Positions 33,091-41,287 of a stretch of 64,000 nucleotides of DNA are shown in pieces; position 1 is the stretch's first letter; every line of letters begins with the position of its first letter. Below the pieces are notes generated by a model that was given only the letters and a program-made list of their open reading frames with translations, was not told the origin of the DNA and ran no database searches. Position numbers and translations under genes: made by a program. This DNA is from Microlunatus parietis (GTDB lineage Bacteria; Actinomycetota; Actinomycetes; Propionibacteriales; Propionibacteriaceae). The stretch lies in assembly GCF_013407955.1 (NCBI RefSeq), contig NZ_JACCBU010000001.1, positions 5,394,001-5,458,000 on the forward strand, in the 5' to 3' direction.

Positions 33091-33118
33091 TTGACTCATT
33101 CCAGAAAAGCGCTAGGCT
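33091..33118 (+). promoter_or_regulatory. furA promoter, apparently leaderless
   Basis: TTGACT (33091-33096) and TAGGCT (33113-33118) are spaced by 16 bases. The expected start point falls at or next to the furA ATG at 33125, and no ribosome-binding site is visible. The spacer CATTCCAGAAAA is AT-rich and resembles, from memory, the FurA site of mycobacterial furA-katG. Confidence 0.7.
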
Positions 33119-33124
33119 GCGGTC

Positions 33125-33556
33125 ATGCCCACCACAGCGGAACTGCAGGACCTGCTGCGGGGGGCCGAATTGCGCGTCACCCGTCCCCGGGTCGCGGTGC
33201 TGCGGGCGGCCCACCGCCATCCGCACGCCGACACCGATTCGATCATCGGCGCGGTTCGTGAGGAGTTGCCCGAGGTCTCGCACCAGGCGGTCTACGACTG
33301 CCTGAACGCGCTGACCGGTGCCGGGCTGCTGCGCAGGATCCAGCCGCTCGGCTCGGTGGCTCGCTACGAGTCGCGGGTCGGGGACAACCACCATCATGTC
33401 GTCTGCCGTTCCTGCGGTGCGATCGCCGATGTCGACTGCGCGGTCGGGCACGCACCGTGTCTGACCGCGTCCGATGATCATGGTTTCGTGATCGACGAGG
33501 CCGAGGTCATCTTCTGGGGCCGGTGTGCCGCCTGCGCTGCCGTACCAACTTCTTGA
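33125..33556 (+). CDS. furA: Fur-family repressor of katG (FurA type)
   Basis: 143 residues. A winged helix (RVTRPRVAVLRAAHRHPHAD, SHQAVYDCLNALTGAGLLRRI) is followed by the metal and dimer domain NHHHVVCRSCGAIADVDC. A second cysteine pair (CAAC) lies near the end. FurA proteins sense peroxide or iron and repress themselves and katG. It lies 37 bases before katG, matching the furA-katG arrangement of many actinobacteria. The leaderless promoter agrees with that system. Confidence 0.92.
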   Translation: MPTTAELQDLLRGAELRVTRPRVAVLRAAHRHPHADTDSIIGAVREELPEVSHQAVYDCLNALTGAGLLRRIQPLGSVARYESRVGDNHHHVVCRSCGAIADVDCAVGHAPCLTASDDHGFVIDEAEVIFWGRCAACAAVPTS

Positions 33557-33593
33557 TCATCCTCGAACACGTATGAGTCTTGGAAGGAAAGCA

Positions 33594-35807
33594 ATGTCTC
33601 AAGATCAGCCGGTCCCCGCAGAGGCAACCGCGGAGAGCCGGGGTCAGTGTCCGGTCGCGCACCGGGCCCCGCATCCGACCCAGGGTGGCGGCAACCAGGG
33701 CTGGTGGCCGAACCGGCTCAACCTGAAGATCCTGGCCAAGAACCCGGCCGTGGCGAACCCGCTGGGCGAGTCGTTCAACTACGCGGAGGCGTTCTCCTCC
33801 CTCGACCTGGCCGCGGTGAAGTCCGACATCGCCGAGGTGCTGACCACCTCGCAGGACTGGTGGCCGGCGGACTACGGGCACTACGGCCCGCTGATGATCA
33901 GGATGGCCTGGCACAGCGCGGGCACGTACCGGATCAGCGACGGCCGCGGCGGCGCCGGCGCCGGTCAGCAGCGGTTCGCGCCGCTGAACAGCTGGCCGGA
34001 CAACGCCAGCCTGGACAAGGCCCGCCGGCTGCTCTGGCCGGTGAAGAAGAAGTACGGCAACAAGCTCTCCTGGGCCGACCTGATGATCTTGGCCGGTAAC
34101 GTCGCGCTGGAGTCGATGGGCTTCAAGACGTTCGGGTACGGCGGCGGCCGCGAGGACGTCTGGGAGCCGGAGGAGGACGTTTACTGGGGCCCGGAGCAGG
34201 TCTGGCTCGGCGACGAGCGCTACACCGGCGACCGGGAACTGGAGAAGCCGCTCGGCGCGGTCCAGATGGGTCTGATCTACGTCAACCCGGAGGGCCCGAA
34301 CGGCAACCCGGACCCGGTGGCGGCGGCGCGGGACATCCGCGAGACGTTCCGCCGGATGGCGATGAACGACGAGGAGACCGTCGCCCTGATCGCCGGCGGC
34401 CACTCGTTCGGCAAGACCCACGGCGCCGCCGACGCCGACGAGCACGTCGGGCCGGAGCCGGAGGGCGCGCCGATCGAGCAGCAGGGACTCGGCTGGAAGA
34501 ACAGCTTCGGCACCGGCAAGGGTCCGCACACGATCACCAGCGGCCTCGAGGTGGTCTGGACCAAGACGCCGACGCAGTGGAGCAACAACTTCTTCGAGAA
34601 CCTGTTCGGCTTCGAGTGGGAGCTCACCAAGAGCCCGGGCGGGGCGCACCAGTGGGTGGCCAAGGACGCGGACGCGATCATCCCGGACGCCTACGACAAG
34701 ACCAAGCGGTGGCTGCCCACGATGCTGACCACCGACCTCGCGCTGCGGTTCGACCCGGAGTACGAGAAGATCTCGCGCCGGTTCCTGGAGAGCCCGGAGG
34801 CGTTCGCCGACGCGTTCGCTCGGGCCTGGTTCAAGCTGACCCACCGCGACATGGGCCCGATCGAGCGCTACCTCGGCCCGGAGGTTCCCAGCGAGGAACT
34901 GATCTGGCAGGACCGGGTGCCGGCCGTTGATCATGAACTGGTCGGGCCGGCGGACGTCGCCGCGCTCAAGACCAAGATCATCGAGTCGGGCCTGACGGTC
35001 GCCCAGCTGGTGTCGACGGCCTGGGCGTCGGCCTCCTCGTTCCGCGGCAGCGACAAGCGCGGCGGTGCCAACGGGGCCCGGATCCGGCTGCAGCCGATGA
35101 GCGGTTGGGACGTCAACAACCCGGCCGAGCTGGCGACCGTTCTCCGTACCCTGGAAGGGATCCAGGCCGACTTCAACGCCAGTGGCAAGAAGATCTCGCT
35201 GGCCGACCTGATCGTCCTGGCCGGTTCGGCCGGCGTGGAGAAGGCGGCGAAGGACGCCGGCTACGCGATCGAGGTGCCGTTCACCCCGGGCCGTACCGAC
35301 GCCTCGCAGGAGCAGACCGACGTCGAGTCGTTCGTCGAGCTGGAGCCGAAGGCCGACGGCTTCCGGAACTACCTCGGCAAGGACAACCGGCTGCCGGCCG
35401 AGTTCCTGCTGATCGACCGGGCCAACCTGCTCACCCTGAGCGCGCCCGAGCTGACCGTCCTGATCGGCGGTCTGCGCGTCCTCGGCGCGAACTACGACCA
35501 CTCCGCGCACGGCGTCTTCACCGACCGGCCGGGCACGCTGACGAACGACTTCTTCGTCAACCTGCTCGAGACCGGCATCGAATGGACGGCGACCGGAGAG
35601 GGCTCGGACGTCTTCGAGGGCAAGGATTCCGCGACCGGCGAGGCCAAGTGGACCGGCACCCGGGTCGACCTGATCTTCGGCTCCAACTCCGAACTCCGCG
35701 CCCTCGCCGAGGTCTACGCCGGCGACGACGCGAAGCCGAAGTTCGTCGAGGACTTCGTCGCCGCCTGGGTCAAGGTGATGGAACTCGATCGCTTCGACCT
35801 GAAGTGA
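33594..35807 (+). CDS. katG: Catalase-peroxidase KatG
   Basis: 737 residues, normal for the family; the ATG at 33594 follows AAGGAAAG. The distal haem site is Arg103, Trp106 and His107 in MIRMAWHSAGTYR. The other members of the Met-Tyr-Trp adduct lie in QMGLIYVNPEG and RRMAMNDEET. The proximal histidine is in GGHSFGKTHGA. The second, non-haem half is complete to FDLK. It removes hydrogen peroxide and is controlled by FurA. A diverged duplicate of its last 35 codons and terminator occurs 1.2 kb downstream. Confidence 0.97.
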   Translation: MSQDQPVPAEATAESRGQCPVAHRAPHPTQGGGNQGWWPNRLNLKILAKNPAVANPLGESFNYAEAFSSLDLAAVKSDIAEVLTTSQDWWPADYGHYGPLMIRMAWHSAGTYRISDGRGGAGAGQQRFAPLNSWPDNASLDKARRLLWPVKKKYGNKLSWADLMILAGNVALESMGFKTFGYGGGREDVWEPEEDVYWGPEQVWLGDERYTGDRELEKPLGAVQMGLIYVNPEGPNGNPDPVAAARDIRETFRRMAMNDEETVALIAGGHSFGKTHGAADADEHVGPEPEGAPIEQQGLGWKNSFGTGKGPHTITSGLEVVWTKTPTQWSNNFFENLFGFEWELTKSPGGAHQWVAKDADAIIPDAYDKTKRWLPTMLTTDLALRFDPEYEKISRRFLESPEAFADAFARAWFKLTHRDMGPIERYLGPEVPSEELIWQDRVPAVDHELVGPADVAALKTKIIESGLTVAQLVSTAWASASSFRGSDKRGGANGARIRLQPMSGWDVNNPAELATVLRTLEGIQADFNASGKKISLADLIVLAGSAGVEKAAKDAGYAIEVPFTPGRTDASQEQTDVESFVELEPKADGFRNYLGKDNRLPAEFLLIDRANLLTLSAPELTVLIGGLRVLGANYDHSAHGVFTDRPGTLTNDFFVNLLETGIEWTATGEGSDVFEGKDSATGEAKWTGTRVDLIFGSNSELRALAEVYAGDDAKPKFVEDFVAAWVKVMELDRFDLK

Positions 35808-35955
35808 TCAACTGAGCAACACACATCCGGGCCGGTCTCGTCAGAGGCCGGCCCGGTTTGCTTGGAAGCTGACCGGAGCACACCGAACGGACGGAAAGGG
35901 CAGCTCTGGGTCGCCGAAGCGTGCCCTTGGGGTCCAGTCAATGGGTTCAGGAACC
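35700..35955 (+). repeat. Direct repeat copy 1: katG 3' end plus downstream region
   Basis: From GCCCTCGCCGAGGT at 35700 the sequence is repeated at 36895 onward. The coding part differs at about seven positions, mostly silent; the following noncoding part to about 35860 is nearly identical. Copy 1 lacks a segment of about 60 bases found in copy 2, lost between two GAAG words, and then similarity resumes to about 35950 (GGGTCCAGTC). Confidence 0.85.
35827..35856 (+). terminator. katG terminator hairpin
   Basis: CCGGGCCGG (35827-35835) pairs with CCGGCCCGG (35848-35856), with TCT/AGA extending the stem, followed by TTTGCTT. It lies 20 bases after the katG stop. Confidence 0.7.
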
Positions 35956-36166
35956 TGTCGAAGCCCACGTTGTCGATCATGGTTGAGGCTAGGTAGCGCG
36001 AAGCTCGGGGAGCGAGTCCCTGCACGGCATTGCACGACTCGCCGGATGATCATTCGGACCGCGGATTGCCTGGGATCGCACGGCTACCGCCATTTCTTGA
36101 CTCGCAGCCTCGGCCGAAGCGATGCTGCTTGTGCCCATCGCGTGCAACGTCGAAAAGGGAGCACCC
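35857..36166. other. 310-bp intergenic stretch after katG
   Basis: No convincing gene. It contains a hairpin-forming unit (AAGGGCA at 35896-35902 with TGCCCTT at 35922-35928) preceded by a 22-base word at 35881-35902. That word recurs with two changes at 11867-11888, beside the IS, and with one change at 37139-37160. From about 35956 to 36160 nothing recognisable is seen; the base composition is somewhat less GC-rich than katG, as in the following DUF6879 gene. Confidence 0.5.
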
Positions 36167-36214
36167 ATGGCCCTGCGGTTTCTCGGAATCTTTCCGAAGG
36201 GCGCCCGGTTGTGA
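36167..36214 (+). CDS. Possible 15-residue remnant or leader peptide upstream of the DUF6879 gene
   Basis: ATG at 36167 after AAAAGGGA opens a 15-residue frame, MALRFLGIFPKGARL, whose TGA overlaps the GTG of the next gene (GTGA). In many actinobacterial DUF6879-HTH loci, as recalled, a small protein starting with a similar RFLG motif lies just upstream, so this may be its shortened relic. It could now work only for translational coupling. Confidence 0.35.
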   Translation: MALRFLGIFPKGARL

Positions 36215-36717
36215 TCAGCTTTGCGGACGTCCTAGCGTCGACCCAGCGATCGGCGGCGCATCTGGAGATGCGTGACGCCTACATGCTTGACGATCCCGCC
36301 TTCGTTGCCTGGCAGAGTGGGCAGCAGATCGATCCGCGGCAGTGGTGGCCGGACTGGCTGGAGCTCGTGCGACGGACGGTCGCGCGCGGCGTGGAGATGC
36401 GCCGGGCTCGCATCGTTTCCGAGCCGATCAGCGACTACATCCGTTACGAATACGACGTGACCGACGGCAATGTGGAGTCGGGGGAACAGGTGCGCTGGTT
36501 GCCGCGCCGGCGCGCGACAGATCTTGCGTTGCCCGGCAACGATTATTGGATCTTCGACGATCGGCTCGTGATGGTCAATCACTTCGCGGGTAACGGGCAG
36601 AAGTCGGAACCGGGCTACGAGCTCATCGAGGATGCACAAGTCGTGCGACTGTGCGGGTCCGCCTTCGAGGCGGTCTGGGAGCGAGCTGTCCCGCACCACG
36701 AGTACAAGCCGGTCTAA
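36211..36717 (+). CDS. DUF6879-family protein
   Basis: 168 residues from the GTG at 36211. It matches the remembered DUF6879 pattern throughout: AAHLEMRDAYMLDDPAFVAW, RIVSEPISDYIRYEYDVT, GEQVRWLPRRRATDLALPG, DYWIFDDRLVMVNHF and VWERAVPHHEY. Members are usually encoded next to an XRE-type HTH protein and are of unknown function; a conflict or signalling role has been supposed. Here the HTH partner follows but is broken. The gene lies between the two katG 3' copies and its codon use is less GC-rich than its neighbours, in line with transfer. Confidence 0.78.
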   Translation: MISFADVLASTQRSAAHLEMRDAYMLDDPAFVAWQSGQQIDPRQWWPDWLELVRRTVARGVEMRRARIVSEPISDYIRYEYDVTDGNVESGEQVRWLPRRRATDLALPGNDYWIFDDRLVMVNHFAGNGQKSEPGYELIEDAQVVRLCGSAFEAVWERAVPHHEYKPV

Positions 36718-36726
36718 TCGGCGGCG

Positions 36727-37002
36727 ATGGCCCTCTCCCGACACTCCAGCGCACGCGAGGCGCCAGCTCATTGCCGATCGGCTACGGGGATTCGCGAGCA
36801 GGCGCGCCTGTCCGGCCGCGACCTCGCCACGGAGTGTGGCTGGCATCCGTCGAACACCTCGCGCATCGAAAACATCCGGAGCGCACCGACCGCCGCCCTC
36901 GCCGAGGTGTACGCCGGCGACGATGCGAAGCAGAAGTTCGTCGAGGACTTCGTCGCCGCGTGGGTCAAGGTGATGGAACTGGATCGCTTCGATCTGAAGT
37001 GA
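36727..37002 (+). pseudogene. XRE HTH gene fragment fused in frame to a second katG 3' end
   Basis: The 91-codon frame encodes part of an XRE helix-turn-helix (IREQARLSGRDLATECGW, then TSRIENIRSAPT) and then switches at 36895 to the last 35 residues of KatG (ALAEVYAGDD to FDLK). Upstream, the first part of the HTH (ARRQLIADRLRG) lies in another frame, so there is also a frameshift. The C-terminal effector part of the regulator is gone. The product, if made, would be a chimera without sense; this is a recombination scar. Confidence 0.78.
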
Positions 37003-37210
37003 TCAACTGAGCAACACACATCCGGGCCGGTCTCGTCAGAGGCCGGCCCGGTTTGCTTTGGAAGTGGGCCTTGGCATTCGTGCAAGTCCCGCTTGCAGAA
37101 AGGATCTGGCTGGGCGCGCCATGAAGCTGACCGGAGCACGCCGAACGGACGGAAAGGGCAGATCTGCGTCGCCAAGTCGTGCCCTTTGGGTCCAGTCGAC
37201 GGGGTTCAGC
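36895..37210 (+). repeat. Direct repeat copy 2: katG 3' end, terminator and downstream region
   Basis: The partner of 35700-35955. The coding part has about seven base changes, one of them changing Pro to Gln (KPKF to KQKF). The terminator region is almost unchanged. A segment of about 60 bases (roughly 37067-37128) is present here but not in copy 1. The two copies bound the insertion carrying the DUF6879 gene. Confidence 0.85.
37022..37051 (+). terminator. Second copy of the katG terminator hairpin
   Basis: CCGGGCCGG at 37022-37030 and CCGGCCCGG at 37043-37051, followed by TTTGCTTT; the same structure as at 35827-35856. Confidence 0.65.
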
Positions 37211-37415
37211 TGCCATCAGTCGTGGTAGATCGTCGAACTCGCGCAGGATGACGCTCCGGGCCTCACGTCCATACACGGCTGGCCGACGCAAGTTTGAACA
37301 TCCTGTCGTAGGGCGTTGCGGGCGATCGGCTTGGGCTGGTTCAAGCGGATGACTAGGCCAGGTTTTCGCGCCGAGCTACAGTGATCGTCAACCCCCGAGG
37401 GAATGGGTTGACACA
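37052..37415. other. 364-bp stretch between repeat copy 2 and nfeD
   Basis: The first 160 bases belong to repeat copy 2 and include a perfect hairpin (AAAGGGCA 37153-37160 with TGCCCTTT 37180-37187). From about 37211 to 37400 no gene or clear motif is seen. The nfeD start at 37416 follows GAGGGAATGGGTTGACACA; TTGACA there is too close to the ATG to be its own -35 box. Confidence 0.45.
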
Positions 37416-37853
37416 ATGGCGTGGATCGTTTGGCTGGTGCTCGCGGCCGCCTTGGGCGTCGTCGAGTTCTTCACCCTGTCGCTGATCTTCGGGATGCTCG
37501 CGGCGGCGGCGCTCGTCGGCGCGCTCACGGCCGGGCTGGGTGCCCCCGTGCTGGTCCAGGTGCTCGCGTTCGCCGCGACGGCCGCCGCCGGTCTCCTGGT
37601 GGTGCGGCCGATCGCCCGGCGCCACATGGCGCACCCGCCGCTGACCCGTGAGGGCAGCGACGCGCTGATCGGCCGGACAGGCGTTGTCCTGCAGCAGGTC
37701 ACGGCGATGCAGGGGCTGGTCAAGCTCGCCGGCGAGGAGTGGTCGGCGCGTTCGTACGACGAACACCAGGTGATCGAGGCCGGCACGATGGTCGACGTGC
37801 TCGAGATCGACGGTGCCACGGCCGTTGTCTATCCGCGGGAGTTGCTGCCGTAG
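37416..37853 (+). CDS. NfeD-family membrane protein
   Basis: 145 residues: two or three N-terminal membrane helices (WIVWLVLAAALGVVEFFTLSLIFGMLAAAALVGAL) and a C-terminal OB-fold domain with LIGRTGVVLQQV and WSARSYDE. NfeD proteins work with SPFH/flotillin-like proteins in membrane organisation, and such a gene follows after 24 bases. The pair is a standard two-gene operon. Confidence 0.88.
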   Translation: MAWIVWLVLAAALGVVEFFTLSLIFGMLAAAALVGALTAGLGAPVLVQVLAFAATAAAGLLVVRPIARRHMAHPPLTREGSDALIGRTGVVLQQVTAMQGLVKLAGEEWSARSYDEHQVIEAGTMVDVLEIDGATAVVYPRELLP

Positions 37854-37877
37854 CAGGCTCTGAAAGGTGGAAGGCAC

Positions 37878-38948
37878 ATGGGGATCTTCGTACTGTCACT
37901 CGTCATTGCGGCCGTGGTCGTGTTCCTGGTCACCGCTACGGTACGGATCGTGCCGCAGGCGCACCGCTACAACATCGAGCGGTTCGGCCGCTATCGCACG
38001 ACGCTGCAGCCCGGCCTGAACTTCATCATCCCGCTGGCGGACCGGGTCAACACCAAGCTCGACATCCGCGAGCAGGTGCTCTCCTCCCGCCCGCAGCCGG
38101 TGATCACCCAGGACAACCTGGTGCTGAACATCGACACGGTGCTCTACTACCAGATCACCGATCCGCGGGCGGCCGCGTACGAGGTCGCGAACTACCTCCA
38201 GGCGATCGACCAGCTCACCGTCACCACCTTGCGCAACGTCATCGGCAGCATGGACCTGGAACAGACGCTGACCTCCCGCGAGAACATCAACAATCAACTG
38301 CGCAAGGTGTTGGACGAGGCCACCGGCAAGTGGGGCATCCGGGTCAACCGGGTGGAGATCAAGGCCATCGACCCGCCGAACACGATCAAGGAAGCCATGG
38401 AGAAGCAGATGCGGGCCGAGCGCGACAAGCGGGCCGCGATCCTGCACGCCGAAGGCGAACGCCAGGCCAAGATCCTCACCGCGGAAGGCACCCGCCAGCA
38501 GGAGATCCTGGTCGCGCAGGGTGATCAACAGGCTGCCATCCTCCGGGCGGACGGCGAGGCCAAGGCGATCGAGCAGGTCTTCCAGTCCGTACACCGCAAC
38601 AACGCCGATCCGAAGGTGCTGGCCTACAAGTACCTGCAGATGTTGCCGCAACTCGGCGGCGGCGAGAACAGCACCTTCTGGGTGATTCCGGGCGAGTTGA
38701 CGCAGGCGATCAAGTCCGTCACCGAGGCCTTCGGTGATCATGCCGCCAGCCAACTCCCGCTGCCGAAGCGTGATCATGAAGAGCCGGCCGCCGAGGAGGA
38801 CGAGGGAACCCGCGAACTGACCGACGGCAAGAACGGCCGCGCCGCAGAGGCCGCCGCGCTGGAAGCCGCCGAGCAGGCCGCGGCTGCCGTCAACGAGGCG
38901 AAGTCGCAGGTCGCCGCGGTCGAGCGGAACACGCTGGGTCAGCGTTGA
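37878..38948 (+). CDS. SPFH/band-7 (stomatin/QmcA-like) protein
   Basis: 356 residues. One N-terminal membrane helix is followed by RIVPQAHRYNIERFGRYRTTLQPGLNFIIPLADRV, the band-7 signature, and DIREQVLSS. A long Ala/Glu coiled-coil region (about 175-225) leads to an acidic, Ala-rich tail. It likely assembles into membrane-bound rings with NfeD and guards membrane proteases or domains. Its 3' end overlaps the convergent TOTE helicase fragment by ten bases. Confidence 0.9.
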   Translation: MGIFVLSLVIAAVVVFLVTATVRIVPQAHRYNIERFGRYRTTLQPGLNFIIPLADRVNTKLDIREQVLSSRPQPVITQDNLVLNIDTVLYYQITDPRAAAYEVANYLQAIDQLTVTTLRNVIGSMDLEQTLTSRENINNQLRKVLDEATGKWGIRVNRVEIKAIDPPNTIKEAMEKQMRAERDKRAAILHAEGERQAKILTAEGTRQQEILVAQGDQQAAILRADGEAKAIEQVFQSVHRNNADPKVLAYKYLQMLPQLGGGENSTFWVIPGELTQAIKSVTEAFGDHAASQLPLPKRDHEEPAAEEDEGTRELTDGKNGRAAEAAALEAAEQAAAAVNEAKSQVAAVERNTLGQR

Positions 38949-40066
38949 GCGAAGCCGAGCGCGCGGTAGCCGGGCATCCGGCGCCGGAGGGACACGGCGA
39001 GCATCGGCGCGAGATGATCATGGTAGTCGTGCACCTCTGCCAGCGTCTTTCCCGGCGCTGACCGGACGACCCGGCCGGCGCACTGCAGCAGCAGCCCGTC
39101 GAAGGAGATCGGCGCGGCCAGGAAGAGCGTGTCGAGCGCGGGCACGTCGAAGCCCTCGCCGATGAACGGCGTGGTGCCGACGACGAGCGCGCCGTCGCCT
39201 GGATTGAGCTCAGCAAGGCGCTCCATCACGCTGCGGCGATCGGCAGTTCTCATGCCGCCGCGCAGGATCAGCGGATCGTGGCCACGGCCCGCGAGCAGCT
39301 CGGCGAGCGCGGTCAGGTGGGCCAGCCGGCGAGTGAGGACCAGGCAGTTCCGTCCCCGCGACAGCGCCGCGGCTACGTCCTCGACGATCTGTTCGTTCCG
39401 GGCCGGATCGGCGGCGAGCGCTCCGTGCACGGCCGCAAGTGCCCCCGCCTCCGAGGGGTCGTTCAGCTCGGAGGTGAAGCCCGTCTCGTGCACAGTGAGG
39501 ATGCGATCGGGGCCGGGTTCGGAGAACCATGTGTCCGGGAGTGCGGTCGGCTCGGCCTCGCCCATCGTGTGCCGGACCGGCCCAAGCTGCCAGGAAACCA
39601 GCTCACCCAGGCCGTCGCGACGTTTCGGCGTTGCGGTCAGCCCAAGCCAGAACTGGGCCCCGATGATCTTGACCGAGTGGTCGTACGCAGCGGCTGCGAG
39701 ATGGTGGCATTCGTCGACGATGATCTGCCCGTACCCCTGGGTCAGCTCTGCCACGTCGTCGCGCCGCGCCAGCGTCGGCATCATCAGAATGTCCACCGTG
39801 CCGGTCAGTTTCGATCGACCGCCGCAGAGCTGACCGGGACGAAATCCCAGGTGTGTCTCGATCCGCGCCCGCCACTGTTCGGCGAGTGCCTTCCGGTCGA
39901 CCAGCACGGCGGTCGACGCCGCGCGCTCGGCGATCAGGGCGCAGGCCATGACGGTCTTGCCTGCCCCGGGCGGCGCGACGAGGACGCCGTCATCGTGAGC
40001 GAGCATCGCGTTCACCGCCGTGGTCTGAGCATCCGTGAGTTCCGCCGAGCACGTGAGATCAACCTC
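38939..40066 (-). pseudogene. TOTE-type conflict protein, DEAD/DEAH helicase half (separated by a stop codon)
   Basis: From GTG 40015 the helicase part has 358 residues: VLVAPPGAGKTVMAC (Walker A), VDECHH (motif II), LGLTATPKRRDG (motif III) and QCAGRVVR (motif VI). The same frame extends upstream to 40066 (EVDLTCSAELTDAQTTAV), in front of which lies an in-frame TAG at 40067-40069 after VDLMITDLRHPG. In intact relatives, as recalled, primase and helicase form one chain of about 800 residues. Here a nonsense codon and a deletion separate them. Restart at 40015 might yield a lone helicase. Confidence 0.78.
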
Positions 40067-40095
40067 CTAGCCCGGGTGGCGGAGATCGGTGATCA

Positions 40096-41190
40096 TCAGG
40101 TCGACTTGCGCAGCCGTTGCAACTCGTAGAACTTCGGATTGATCATGGACGCGGCATGCTTGAACGTCGACACCGCCGCCGGAGTCAGCTGACCGGCGCT
40201 CAGTCGGAGACCCGCCGCCAACTCGGCCGTCACGATCTTGGGCAGCTGAGGTTTGATCTTGGTCGCTGGTGAGGAATCGAGACGGGTCACCTCGGCACCG
40301 ACAACGGTTCGTTCGGCAAGGCGTGCGACCTTCCGGGCCGTCGAAGGTCCCAGCCGGTCGACCGTCGAGAGATAGTCCCATTGATCATCGAACGGTTCCA
40401 ACGTCGCAAGATCAAGAAAGACGGTGAGGCTGTTCCGTCGGCGAAGGCCGTTGAGTGGTGCCGCGATCAGGTTGCCGAAACCACCGTCCGGCAGGACGTC
40501 CTGACTGGGGAACAGCCGGTCATAGGAGCGGAGGTCCATGGAGCCTCGGAGTGTCATCGCGTCATGGATCAGGACGGTACCCACGCCGCGTGCGATCACG
40601 GCAGGCGTCGACTCGGCGAAGAAGATCCAGCCATGAGCGCCACGCCCGGACTGTGAGATCTCGAGGGCGACCGGCACCTCGCGAGCCCGCCCGGCCTTGA
40701 CGTAGGCCAACGCGTCGAGCATCGCCGACGGACCGTCGAAATCCGCCGCCAGGAACGAGCAGGAATTGTCGCGCTGCAACGGATACAGGCCGATGAACTC
40801 ATCACCGGTCAGGTGCGCGGCAAGAACTTCCTGGGTCAGCGGAAGACGACGTGCGGTTGCCGAGTTCATCCCTTTGCGCCAGCCGCCGGCGACCGCAGGC
40901 TTCCAACCCGACCGGCCGGTTCGATGGTTCTCCCAACGAAGGGAATAGACGTCCGTACGGGCACGGAACAAGGATGCGAACAGCGCGAGCTTGCGGTCCG
41001 CGGGCGAAGCCATCGTGACCATGCCCGGCCGATCCACGGGAGCGGCCAGCTGCTCCGGGCCAGGTTCGGTGTCCTGACCGCGCAACTCGAGCAGCCGCGA
41101 CAACCGACGGTTCTCGGCGCGCAGCCGGTCCAGCTCGCGACGGAGCTGGGCGACGTCGTCTGTTGGGCCGACCCCTATTGCGTGCTCCAT
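40096..41190 (-). pseudogene. TOTE-type conflict protein, primase half (truncated)
   Basis: 364 residues. An N-terminal coiled coil (QLRRELDRLRAENRRLSRLLE) is followed by an archaeo-eukaryotic primase domain: SCSFLAADFDG (metal Asp pair), SGRGAHGWIFF, then FPSQDVLPDGGFGNLIAAPL. The chain ends LQRLRKST and a stop; intact homologues, as recalled, continue STWDTPRFIR. The linker of about 30 codons has been removed by a deletion at GTCGACCTG, after which the frame is shifted. The primase itself is complete and could still fold. TOTE systems are predicted to act against phage. Confidence 0.78.
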
Positions 41191-41263
41191 GATCCTCCAA
41201 CCGACTCGAGATCGGTCTCCGGTTTCCGCTCAACGCTCTCAGCCGGGACGGGAATGTCAAATG

Positions 41264-41277
41264 TATCGGATCTGATA
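41264..41277. promoter_or_regulatory. Palindrome before the nucleotidyltransferase/HTH pair
   Basis: TATCGGATCTGATA is palindromic at 12 of 14 positions and is set in the wider near-symmetry AATGT...ACATT. It ends ten bases before the gene start, in an AT-rich island between divergent genes. The HTH antitoxin-like protein is the likely binder. Confidence 0.5.
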
Positions 41278-41287
41278 ACATTCAGCC

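Noticed and set aside
35700..37210. Simple tandem duplication of katG
   Set aside because: Only the last 35 codons and flank are repeated, the copies are diverged, and foreign genes lie between; an insertion model fits better.
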